Shown: positions 39,661 through 51,500 of the stretch, in pieces | How positions within the stretch are numbered: position 1 is the first letter of the stretch | How the letters are laid out: each line of letters starts with the position of its first letter | Assembly (NCBI RefSeq): GCF_958979055.1 | Contig: NC_084887.1 | Span: forward strand, 26,096,044-26,160,043 | Direction: 5' to 3' | DNA: 64,000 nt | DNA from: Alnus glutinosa | Lineage: Eukaryota; Streptophyta; Magnoliopsida; Fagales; Betulaceae | Translations under genes and position numbers: made by a program | The notes under the pieces: generated by a model | Databases searched by the model: none | What the model saw: only the letters and a program-made list of their open reading frames with translations | Told to the model about the DNA's origin: nothing

Positions 39661-39820
39661 GCGTTGGAGGGGAAATGAAAATTTCAATTCCCTCCAACCA
39701 GTTTTCAAACCCAAAAGAAAAGAAAAGAAAAAACAAAAATAATAAAAAATTACTTTCCACGTAAGCCTGTTGTATCGTTGTTGTAAGTTTTGTGTACGAG
39801 AATCATTTCTCTTATTAGAA

Positions 39821-40519
39821 TATAGCAAAGTTTATAAAACTAATTATGTTTAGTACGCGAAATGGTTATTTCATTTAAAAATAATAATTTTTATTGAAAA
39901 TAGAAAAATGTGAAATAACCTTGAAATAATCAATGAGAAAAAGAGCCATTCCTCTCTCATTTTCTCGTGGACAACAAGAATAGCTATTTAAATTGTTAAA
40001 TGCTTATCATATGCTTATAACACTAAAGTTATTTTATCTACATAATTTAATCCTTTAAAAAAAAAAAAAAAAATCCATTTATAGTCACTTTGCGTACCAA
40101 CAGTAACCTAAATGCTTTCACTTAGGTCATATACACCATTTGTTACTGATTTTGCAATATAAGTAGATTCTGATTCTTTTTGAATTCGAAATTTGTGACA
40201 TGACTTCAATAATTATCTGTAGACTGTAGGCTATGAACGCAGATCAAGATAGAGCCACTAGCAAGGGAATCTGCTAAAAATATTTACAGAAGATTTGGGA
40301 CATCTCAGAAAAAGCATGTCCTATCCTATATCGCCTTTTGATCATTATCTCTGACTTCATTATCCCCTCCACCCGACCAACATATTAGTACAAAAAGAAA
40401 AAAGAAAAAGAACAAACAAACCACCCAAAAAAAGGCCAAAGCCTAATATTAATCCAACCAAAAGTAAAGGCCAAAGCCATGACATCAGTCCATTGTCGTG
40501 GACGGGTTAGCCATCCGAT
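39821..40519. other. Spacer downstream of PME1
   Basis: AT-rich; probably includes the PME1 3' UTR near 40300-40519. No other gene is seen. Confidence 0.5.
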
Positions 40520-43500
40520 TCAAGGTTGTGACTGTGATGGCCGACGGAGACCTGGTATCTGCAACACAATAATTTAGTCTACACGCAGTTATGGAAAAAT
40601 TACATAATTGAATTGCAGAATTTTATCTTTCAAACTCGAAGAATGAAAAAGAAATCTTCCAAACACGAGCACTGCTCAAAATGTTTGCGCACAAGCTTGT
40701 GCAATAAAACTGTGTACTGGAAAAAATACAGTGCGTAAGATGTGAGGATGATGAAATGTTCAGAAATTAGCTACACATTCACATTGCATTTGTTTCTAAA
40801 GAAAAGCAAACGGTGCAAGCCAATAGAAAGCTCTAGTTTAAGAGGTATTTGTAACACCTCCATGTTACTCTAGAACTTGGAACAGTTGCTTGACAAAAAA
40901 TGAAGAGGTGAATCTTGGAATAGATAGCAATCAGGAATGTCAATATAAACAGTAAGTAATAGACCCAAAGGAAGCCCCTCAAGGTACAAACTGATATGGA
41001 CCCCTGGTGTACACAAAGCCTACTTCTATATGAAGCATTGAAGGTTAAAAATATCTCTAAGGTGGAAACCCTACTAAGGTCTTGAAGAACTTGAACAAAA
41101 ATCGAAGTTTGTGGAACACCATACAACAATATTTGGTAACAGAATATAGATACCAACCTCAATTCCATGAGGGCCTATACGATTACGAGAGATAAAATTC
41201 AGTACCAGAGTAGCAAACTCTTCTGGTGCATCTTCCTGCAACAATTTTTAGTATAAAAGTAACTTTTTTTCGGAACAAAGAATAGCGGAGAAACCAAATA
41301 AATGCACCATGAAAAATAACTGATATGGACCTGTATAGCATGCCCAGAGTGTCTGACGACCACCATTTGAAACTTTCCTTGCATTTGACCAATTGTGAGA
41401 GATCTGTCACAAAACAGTGTAAAGAAATTTTCAGGAAATCAACCTGACCAATTTCAAGTTTATAGAGACCAGAGTGTTAGTACAATGGAAGAACTGGGCT
41501 CAAATTAAAATCTACGGAAATTACCAACCCATTTTCCAGTATCAAATCATAAAATTGATAAATTAAAGCAGTACAGAAAATAAAGTGTAAACAAGTAAGC
41601 TTTATGACAATATGCACTTCAGGAGCCATGATTCCAAAACCCTATCCATGCTGTAGTGATTCTTGCTGAAAATATAGTTTCGGTCGGTAACCTATCAATG
41701 AAAGCACCCTATCACATCTTGATTGGGTCATCATTCCAATATGCTTCTTGAACACACAGAATTGTTAATAAAATAATTATATAACTTCATACACAAACAC
41801 AGTATATATATAAAACCACCTTTTTCATATCTTATCTATGCCTGTCTTTCCAGTTATAGTGTGCACCTGTATCGTATCTACGTTTGTCTGTGATATAGAG
41901 CTTGTGAAAAAGAAAAATAGAGAAAAATAAATCCCACTTATTGATGCAAATGATGATATACCCCATGCACCCATGAAGACAAATCCCTCCACCCAAAAAA
42001 AAACATGAAAAGCTTGGAATGGATTGCCTAAATTCAAACTAGATTGCCCAAATTTGGTTTCAGTGAAATTTTATCTTTTTATTTATTTATTTATTATTAT
42101 GACGAGGAACTTCTCTAAGACAGGACCACTTCGTCTACCTACCCCTGTTTGGTAAACTTTGGACTTGTCTGAAACGTCCCTCCACAGGAATCGGGTAATA
42201 CTCCGACTTCGCCAACGGGCTGGCCCCAATAATTGTTTGCATCCAAGAAATGTTATCTTATTTTCTATCTTTGTATAATGAGCTTTGAATCTAGATCTAA
42301 ACCGACCTCACCTGAAACTTCATTTGAGAAACAGGATTGGTTAAATTGACAGATTTATGATTAAATCTGACAGCCTTTATTTTTACCTCAATTTCCCTTG
42401 GTTTTCTGTTCTTTTCCCTTTTCCCAAAATGTAAAAATGAAACTTCTACCTTTTATTTATTTTTTTGCTAGATTCCTGGACAAATGACCAAATATTTCAA
42501 CCCAAGCTAACACATTCAACTTGGCATCTTGTTCAATTCTGATTTCGTTCACTTTAAACATACTATACAATTTAGTAGAATCATGCATAATACAGTTTCA
42601 AATTGTTATTATAGCACTACCACACTTTTGTCCACTATATTTTCCTTTCCCTACATATGTATAAGGGTTGATTTACCATGTGCATACTTTTTTTTTTTTT
42701 GATAAGTAAGAAAATTTTATTAAAAAAGCGTAAGACGCCCCTAAGTACACAGGAAGTATATACAGGGACAATTCAGCTAGCCCACATAAAAAACCCAAGA
42801 AAACCCATAGGGAACTACAAACCCACACTCCCAAAACCATGTGCATACTTATCATCTCTAGATCATAATCTCAGCTATTACTGGAAGCATAAAAGTCTCT
42901 AAGTGTTGTGCAAATTGCAGAATATTCGCACATAAGATATACAGCTTCATGCTAGTCATTGTACTGTGCATCAATTAGATTTGTGAATGTCTCTGACAGC
43001 CAGAGAGAACCACCCCCCCCCCCCAAAAAAAAAAACTGTTTCTTTGATTATACAGTAGTGTCTTGACATATATATAATGATAATGATGATCTTGTTAAAC
43101 TCGTATAGATTAATTAAAACAAATAATAACGGAGAGAACCTGTCTAGTCTGTCTGTTCCTGCTAACAGCAAGAGCTTCGGAACAGGACACGACAGAAATT
43201 TATCTGAAAGGCCTTCATACCTGTAAATAACTAATTTCAGTAGTTGAATTGGCGCAAAAATGCCTTAAGTAATGAAAGCTAGAACAGATGTATATTATGG
43301 TACTTCACTAGTTTTTTATCAACAAGCTAAAAACGGGACATGCATTGGTGTAGCACTCAAACAGTTCAACCACAATATCCAACCACACCTAATGAGACAT
43401 TTTATCCCATTGATGTGCTGAAGAGTTGGAATTCAAATCTAATTCCCACAAGTAACAATTTGCCTGGCCACAGGGACATATAAATGTGCATACTAATGAC

Positions 43501-46500
43501 AAGTATTTATTCATACCAGCCTCTCCAATATTGTTCTGTCTCTTCTAGACATGCTCGGTAAGTATAACTGCAGCACAAAATTAGAACTGTGCCTGTCAGA
43601 TGCAGGACTATGAAACCATGCTGAAAAAATTCAATAGGCAACAACTGATCATGCAAATGGATAAAATTATGGATCTCTGGAAATATTCAAACAGAAAATG
43701 AACAGTTGTAGCATAATAGAAGCATTTACCATTTCTTGGAATCATCATACTTTAATGTGGCAGGGATGGATACACGAGCTGAATCCACGTTTCTCAAAGA
43801 GCCTCCTTTTACACTCCATTCAATCTACACCAAGAAACTTTCAAACTCATGATGACAGCCTAACTTCACCAGTGAAAATAGGCTTACACACACAGTGGCA
43901 CACACACATATATCATTTCAACTTAGAGCTGCCTATGTTCAAACATTATATGAGAAATTATATCGGCCCATGACGTGACAGATTAGTGCATCCTGAAAAT
44001 TTGAGATTTCTCCACATATTGTTCAGTAATTTCTAGAAGTATTTCATAATTTAGTTTTCTCATCCTCTAGGTAAAAATCTTCTGATCTTTAGTCTGCTGC
44101 TAAAACGAAATTAAACCTTCTTGTTAATCTATTTGATAAGTTAAGCCTTCTTGTTAATCTTGCAAGTGATAAACCCATAAAAAACAAATTGTGGTGTAAG
44201 AAGAAATTCTGAAGCTACAATATTTAAACCATATATCAAGTAACACTAAATACTAGACGAGAGGTACCGCTTTTTCAACGGCTGAAAAATACTTCATCCT
44301 GCTTGACAGGATTTTCTGCATATGAATTAATGAAGCCATAGCTGTTCCCTGAAATTTTTAATGATTGTCAACATAGCTTCAATATGCCATTGACAAGCAA
44401 ACAAACAGGCAATTCCAACAAGGTCATTCTAAGCAACCTCTACAACATCCACAACAACCAGCCCGGCCAAGCTAGGCAATGATTTCTTCGCAGCAACGTG
44501 CACAGCAACGGAGCCTCCCATGCTGTATGAGGATTACAAAGTCCAATAGATGATGGTTAAGGTGGTGAAAATAGAATTAAAACAAAAAGAAAAAGAATTT
44601 AGTTAGGTATTTTAGTTTTGTTGATGAAGGCAAAGAGAATAAAGTACTGATAATCATGATTAAACTCCACTTCTTTATAGAGAATTTTCAGAGAAATGTA
44701 AAGTGAATATTCAGAGAATAGACATAATGGCATATAAAAGCTAGGCAAATTATGCATTTCTTACTGTCAACAAAACCAATAAAAAAGAAAAAAGATTATA
44801 ACCCATTAATTGCTTTGTCACTAGAGATCTCCCATCTCCAAGGTAAACTCTGAAATTATTACAAACCCTCCCTTATGCTTTATTCAATGAACATTGTTGG
44901 AAAACCTTTTTTTTTCGGATAAGTAAATCAATTTCATTTAAAAGCATAGAGGAGCACAACCCTGGTTTCCATTGTTGGAAAACCTTCTGTCCACACCAAA
45001 AAGTCTATTCTGTAATAATATGTTTTGACCACTTCACCTAGTTTAATGACTCTTCGTTTCCTCCAATTTTTACCCATTGATTACAAATTATCTAACACCC
45101 CCTTACTCCTCCCCCTTTTAAAATTTCTGCTAAGCATGAAAATTATTCAATACAAGAACATTAGGGGAAGAGCACAACCTGTGGCCAACAAGCACAATTG
45201 CCGGAGGGGAATCTCCATACATCGATTTCAAAACAGCCAAAACATCATTGCACATAGTCTGCACTTAAAAGATTACCATTTTATGAATAGCCTACGAAAA
45301 CTGCACTGACAAAAATTTTACTCAAAGAAAAAATCCCCTAAAAAAATACATGATTTGTGGATAATTTTCATTTGTCTATATTTGTACCTCAATAGATAGG
45401 TCCAGTTCATTTTCTGATGCTGACTTTCCATGTCCTCTCAAATCCATTGCCACTACCCGAGCTTTCTCCTTGATCTTACTTGCTGCCACCGCAAATGAAA
45501 GCCTGCCCAAAATGTGTGACATAATATCATTACGTCATATAGCCAGAGTTCGGCTAGCAACATACATGCATACACATATTTCACATCATACATAACAAAT
45601 CATAAAAAATACAAACATGTGTATATGTATATGTGTATCTTATGCAAAATATGGATTTCTGTGATGTCGTAATTCCACCAAACATTCAATTGCGTGGTGT
45701 CAAAGCCTTGGGAGGTACTTGATCAAACAGTTTTCACACACACTTAGGCAATCAACTTGTGTACAAAGACACAATCGGCTAGGCGCTACACATACACACA
45801 CTAACCCCATTAATTTAAAACAATCGTTTTATATATGAATTCGATAATCAAAATCATGGTTTGATACCACTCGTTGGAAAATAAATACAAAGCTTGAGCA
45901 CGGATTTGAGCTCAATTATGCTAATGTCAACTACTGTGCGTAATTATGTTATATCAGCTCCTCATTCACGTGACTAATACTCTAACATTAATGAAGCTGC
46001 ACGATTTAAATCAAAATCGCAAAAATGGTTCCTTTGGGGCTGCGTTTGAAAAAAAAAATGTGGCAGCGCCGATTTTTTAATAGCAATATAATGAATAATA
46101 ACAAATAAGAAGAAAAAGCATCGCCGTTGAAGAAAAATAATGAGACAAACATACCCAGAGTAACCACCTCCATGCAGACAAAAAACAACCGGTCCTTCTG
46201 TTCCTCCCAAATATACATGAAACACCTAAAATCACAAAGCGTGTTAGCAAGAGAATTATATATATTAAAAAAAATAAAAAATAAAAAAACTTCTCTTGTA
46301 AAGGAAAAAATTGCCCACTACTAACATCCTCTGTATCCGGAATACGAATATCATCTTCCCGATCAAAATAGCCCAACCATTCCAACGGTGAGTATTTCTG
46401 CAACGAACTCCTATAACAACAACAACAATAATAATAAACGATAATCGTAATTTAAGAAAAAAAAAAAAAAGAGAGGAAAATTGTGAAAGAGTGAAATCTG

Positions 46501-46645
46501 TTTGGTTAGAGGGCTATGAACGAGTTTGGGAAACTCACTGAGTCGCAGGGCGATCGGGTTTGGAGGCGAAGGTAGAGAAAGGTTTCTGGTTTTGTCGCTC
46601 TGAGGTCTCATCTTCGGGAAGAGTACTGAGACTAGAGGAATCCAT
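40520..46645 (-). CDS. PME1: Protein phosphatase methylesterase 1, thirteen exons
   Basis: Exons: 46645-46539, 46410-46326, 46225-46155, 45502-45388, 45258-45179, 44522-44438, 44348-44268, 43824-43730, 43567-43517, 43220-43140, 41403-41331, 41235-41158, 40558-40520. They total 346 codons plus stop with every phase consistent. The enzyme is an alpha/beta hydrolase that removes the C-terminal methyl ester from the PP2A catalytic subunit. Visible landmarks: FCLHGGGYSG oxyanion region; nucleophile elbow GHSMGG with Ser153, its codon split AG|C by intron 5; Asp178 in VVVDVVEG; His305 in RHSGHAIQ. These match the Ser-Asp-His triad of the family. The N terminus (MDSSSLSTLPEDE) is plant-like. Introns contain two small L1-type insertions. 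It reads away from TERT. Confidence 0.96.
42690..42835 (-). mobile_element. 146-bp truncated L1-type insertion in PME1 intron 10
   Basis: A poly(T) start (poly(A) tail of a minus-strand insert), then gataagtaagaaaattttat and ctaagtacacaggaagtata, the inverted version of the 3' end at about 6690-6750. The 15-bp duplication ACCATGTGCATACTT flanks it exactly (42675-42689 and 42836-42850). Retrotransposition signature is complete despite the small size. Confidence 0.85.
44909..44969 (-). mobile_element. 61-bp extremely truncated L1-type insertion in PME1 intron 5
   Basis: The insert starts with T residues and cggataagtaaatcaatttc, a diverged L1 3' end. The 17-bp duplication CATTGTTGGAAAACCTT is exact at 44892-44908 and 44970-44986. 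Confidence 0.8.
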
Positions 46646-47541
46646 TTTCGTTCTTGTTCAGTTTCTCTAAGAGGTAACAAAATTTTATTAATATGATTAT
46701 ATTTGTTGGTTAATAAATAAAAATAGATAGAATCTTTAATTTCGTGTGTGGACTTGGGCTAACATGTGGACTCAGATAGACTTGGTCGGAACTTGAAGCC
46801 CAAAATTCTTTTTCGGGCTCCCCGGCTGGGACAGGTAATTCCATACCAGGTCTCTTTCACATTATTCAATTCAAATTATTATAATTCGTTTCGGTGTTTG
46901 TTTTTTAAAATTAGAATTTAATTTTTATTTAATGTCCGAATTTCGAAATTTAATTTTGTGAGATAAAATTAAAAAAATTTGAATAAATTATGATATATTT
47001 AGAAAAAAAATTAAAAAAAATTATAATTTATTTTTGAAAAAGTTGAATAAAATATATATTTTTTTTAAAAAAAAAACAGAATTATATTTGTTTTTGAAAA
47101 CATGGCTGCCAATCCCCATGATAATTCTGTAAATAATTACTGTAGATTCCATTCGCCTCCTATTTCCCCCGATCGATGGCCTTAAATATGTTTTTATCCC
47201 ATTGATATAGAGTTGATGAGTGTTTTTTTATGAGATCCGATATTAAAATTGTATTTTGTATTAATTGTTTGGGAATGGTTTGGAGTATCGGGCCTGTTTG
47301 GCATTCATTTTTCTTCTACTTTTTAATTTTTATACAAAAAGTCAAATATCTTTTTTAACTTTAAAAAATAATTTTATTCACTTTTTTCTCAGAAAAAAAT
47401 TCAAAATTTATGTTCCTTTAATATCAAGTCAATCTATTTATTTACCTTTTCTCCTGTTCAAAATATCTGCCAAACATTTTTGATTTTGAAAGAAGAAAAA
47501 TGTTTAGAAATTTGTTATCAAATGAGATCGAGGAAAATGCT
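46646..47541. other. PME1 upstream region and spacer
   Basis: Shared PME1/TERT intergenic space. No gene is seen. AT-rich. Confidence 0.5.
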
Positions 47542-47550
47542 TTTAGATTA

Positions 47551-48307
47551 AAAAAAATTACATTATTGATCCTTATGATTGGCATAAATTACAAATCACT
47601 TATTGTAATATAAAAAGTAATTATAAGGTTTATGTGGTAGACAAAAATTACAAATTAGTCTCTGAAGTTGTTTTTCGTCCACAAACTTAACAAAAACCGT
47701 TAGGTTACCACACCAATTGTCATTCCGATAAAAATACGACACGTGTCACTCGACTCACTCTTAATAAAAAATATATTAATATATATAAAACTACAAATTT
47801 TTATTTTTATTTTTGTTTTAGAAAGAAAAGAAAAATAAAACAAGGGGTTTGGGTGGTGGCTTGCAGCACCTCTAGGGTGGCTCGCTGGGCGCCACCCCTT
47901 GCCCCATCTAAGCCACCCAAAAGAAAGGGGTTGGGGACGAGCCACCCTTAGCCTATGTGGTGCACAGCCACCCTGGACTTAAGGAGAGGCAGCGAGCTAC
48001 TCTGGGGTGTCTTGCAAGGCCACCCCCCTCCCCAATGGGGGGTGGCTGCCTTTCATTTTTTTTAAAGGAAAGAAAAATTAAAATAAAATTTGAAATTTAT
48101 AATTTTTTATTAAAAATGATACGTGTCGTGTTTTTATTAGACTGACGTGGCAACCTAACAATTCTGTTAAGTTTGTGGACGGAAAATGACTTCAAGAAGT
48201 AATTTGTAATTTTCACCTACAATACAGATCTTACAATTATTTTTTATACTACAAAGAATAATTTGTAATTTAGGTCAACTACAAATGACCAACAGTATAA
48301 TTTTTCA
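47551..48307. mobile_element. 757-bp Mutator-type MITE between PME1 and TERT
   Basis: Inverted arms of about 220 bp. Left starts AAAAAAATTACATTATTGA, right (reverse complement) TGAAAAATTATACTGTTGG, and both pass CGTCCACAAACTTAACA and ACGACACGT. Flanks TTTAGATTA (47542-47550) and TTTAAATTA (48308-48316) form a 9-bp duplication with one mismatch. The core is C/G-rich (ccaccc/ggtggc). It ends 200 bp upstream of the TERT start codon, so it sits in the TERT promoter region. Confidence 0.78.
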
Positions 48308-48508
48308 TTTAAATTATCTTACGAAAAAATTACAAACCTCGGAGGAGCCAGCCCAATTCCCGGCCCAATAGCTCCACTTAAATAGCCCGTACAGTCCCAA
48401 GGCGCCAGCTGCCAGCCATTTAAACTCCGTTTCGCGCACATTTCCCACTCGTTCTGAAAACCTTACAAGACTCTCCGACTACCAATTTTCCGTCACTTTT
48501 CCGAAAAA

Positions 48509-51500
48509 ATGCGCCAGAAGCGGTGGGTCCCGCAGGTCCTGTGGCGCTTATTCCGACACCGAGCGCGCACACTGTCTAGCGCGATCGCGGCTATGCTTCC
48601 TCCTCCGCCCTCCGCGGCGGAGTGCCGGTACTGCAAGGGCTCGCGTTGCCTCCGCTGCAGCGCCGAAGCGATGTCGTTCCTGGTGAGGCCTGACGACCCC
48701 TCCGACTACTTCAGGCTCTTGAATCGCTGCTTCGTTGTTATGTCCGATGATGCGCCTCCTCTCTTGGATTTCGATCCTCGCTCTCGCTGGTCCCAAGCTC
48801 AGGTCCGTACACCTCCTTATATGTATACGCATACAAATGTATGTATGTAGGTGTATAATGTTGCACACACGCGCATAACTTTCATACATACATGAGTAAG
48901 TGTTCGTGTATATACGAATAAATATATACACGCATAGCACAAGCACGCATATATACACGAACATGCAATGATATGATTTCAATGCAGTACGTCCGCTCCC
49001 AAGTGGCTGTAGGTTGTCCGTTTACCGGGCCAAGACATTTGTTATACATACATACATATAAATGTATACATTATGAATATTATATAATCTATATTAATGT
49101 AGTCTGGATAGGTGAATTTTGGGTGCGTGTTGTTAAAGTATTGACTAAGTGATTAAATTTACCTCTTCTAATCAGTTTAAGCTTTTATGAGAAATGGTAG
49201 TTTAACATGGTATCAGAGCCAAAGGTCCTGAGTTCGAATCTTGACTCCGTTATTTACCTCCCATTTCAATTAAATATTCCACATGTTGGCCTCACCTATT
49301 AAAAGGATGTCCGAGCTCACATGTGAGGGAGAGTGTTAAAGTATTGATTAAGTGATTAAATTTACCTCTTCCTTTCGGCTTAAGCTTTTAGGACAAAGTG
49401 TGTGTGTGTGTGTTTTTTTTATTATTTATTTGGGTAGAAAATAAAGAAGGAAAAGAATTTGTAAGAAGAAAAAAAAAACAGTTGGTCCATGCCTTTTTGC
49501 AGTTATGCAGTTAAAGCTGTGATTAAAAACAAATGAAGTGATAGGAGCTGATTAGATGAAACTCTTTGCTTAATTTTTCCCAAACCGAAATTATTAAATG
49601 AGTTAATAATAGTTTAATTTTTTTGAAATGGATGAATAATTTTGTTCTCGTGAAAACAAATCGAAATTCAAATTTTGTTTTAATTTAGACCTGTGAAAAC
49701 AAATCCTTTACCCAACTGAGCTTAAGATATTTTTGTAGGTTTTTTTTTTCCCCCCTTGTTTTGATGAATTACATGGATTAATGATAATGATACTAATTGT
49801 TGCGTAGGCAGTGTTTTGTTTTGTTTTTTAATTTAATTTAATTTAATTTTATATCAGTGTCTTTTTAAAATTAATTAAATCTCGATAATGTTGAAGTATT
49901 GATTAAATGATTAAATTTACCTCTTCCTATCATATTAAGCTTTTATAATAAGTTATGATTTAATATGTTATCAGATCTAAAAGGTCTTGGTTTCGTACTT
50001 TGTCTCAGTCATTCACTCACATTTCAATTAAATATTCCACATGTTGAGCATCATTTATTAAAAAAGATTTCGAGCCCACACTTGAGAAGTATTAAAGTAT
50101 GGATTAAATATTAAATTTACCTATTTCTATTCGCTTAAGCTTTTAGGATAAGTGGTAATTTAACAAATAAGACAATCATTTTGCACATCTAATAAGTAAA
50201 TTACTACTTGTTATGTTTCCAGATTGTTCAAAGGACTATTGAAATGATAATGTACGAGCAGCCCATGTCTTCCAATGTAATATGCAACAGTTATGATAAG
50301 GCAAGCATTTATTACTTCATTCACCCTATTGCTATCACTATTGTCCATTATCATCCATATTATATAGGAAATGGAGTTCGCTGTGTGTAGTATTATGGCC
50401 CTTCTACATGCATAAGCAAAATGACCCTCCACGTCACTCAGTACAAGTTGTGTATCATATACGGTAGGAATATGTGGCTTCTGGTTTTGCATTTTTTGTA
50501 TTTGTACTACTAAAGCTGCTGGTTCAGGGGTAGGGTTGGTTCTGTTTAGTTTGGGGAATGGACCCCTCAGAGAATGCATTTCTATGGGGCTTAGTCGGGG
50601 AAGGGAAAAGGACAACCTCCATTTCCGTATGGTAATAGAGCTTTTGATATCCTATAACTTGTCTCACTATACTTACAGTCCTTTCAGATAGGAATTTCCA
50701 ATTGAATTCCAAATACTTGATCATCAGCATTCAAAGTAAATTTTGTTCAAAGCCCTTTCAAAAAGTATGCATATCTATTGATGATTAATATGAGGCCTTC
50801 TGCATGTATCCATGTTTCATGTATTGCATTCATTTTCCCATCTGTTTAGGATGAGGAGATAAGGATGTAGAAGTGCTTGGAAGCCATATGCTCATCCAAG
50901 GATTAAAAGTAAAGACTATTTGGAAGCCACAAAATATTTAAAGCTTTGTAATGCCTGTGATTGATGTTCTCAAATATAAGAGTTGTTAAAAGCCACACTC
51001 TTATCTATGAAAAAGTGCAAGGGTGTTTTGGCCATTGTTTATTTAAATTGCTAAAATGCTTGTGTATCTAAATGTTATACGATCGCGTCAATTTGTTTTT
51101 TCTATAACAATCATTAATCACGGTTTCACTTATGGAAAGATATTCAATTATATGCAACAGAGTAATCACTCAAGCCCCATTATGGAAGTTCTATCTTCTA
51201 CGGCTTGGTCTCTTCTCTTAGAAAGGGTATGTTTTGCTAAGTTCTTGTCTGTCAGTTTCTTGAACTACGCCAATACATTTTTGTTTTCTGGTATAGTAGT
51301 GACTGGAATAAGGTGAACATTGCTTGTATGCAGGTTGGGGATGATGTCATGGTTTATCTTCTAAAGTATACATCAATCTTTGTACCACTTCCTCATAATA
51401 AGCACCATCAAGTGGCAGGTCCTCCTATAAGTACTTTATGCCTCAAGTTGTTGAAGCAAACGTCAGAGTCTCAGTATCAGCATACTTCACTCGTTCAATT

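Larger units (their letters stand above)
34413..39811. mobile_element. 5.4-kb Pack-MULE with 463-bp terminal inverted repeats
   Basis: Ends read GAGAAATGATTCTCGTACAC inward from both sides. The inverted repeats extend over 34413-34875 and 39349-39811 with very few differences. An exact 9-bp duplication TTATTAGAA flanks them (34404-34412 and 39812-39820). Both arms carry a long CT/AG microsatellite (34566-34628; 39591-39658) and a GC-rich segment. No transposase is visible. The interior holds an MFS/nodulin-like exon and a GARP-domain fragment, so it is a non-autonomous Mutator-like element that has taken up host gene pieces. The near identity of the ends suggests a fairly recent insertion. 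A decayed copy of the arm's inner part sits at about 39120-39175. Confidence 0.85.

Noticed and set aside
50277..50300. Canonical GT donor AAT|GTAATA for TERT exon 2
   Set aside because: It would remove the conserved VIC..YDK residues; the GC donor after GATAAG keeps the alignment without a gap.
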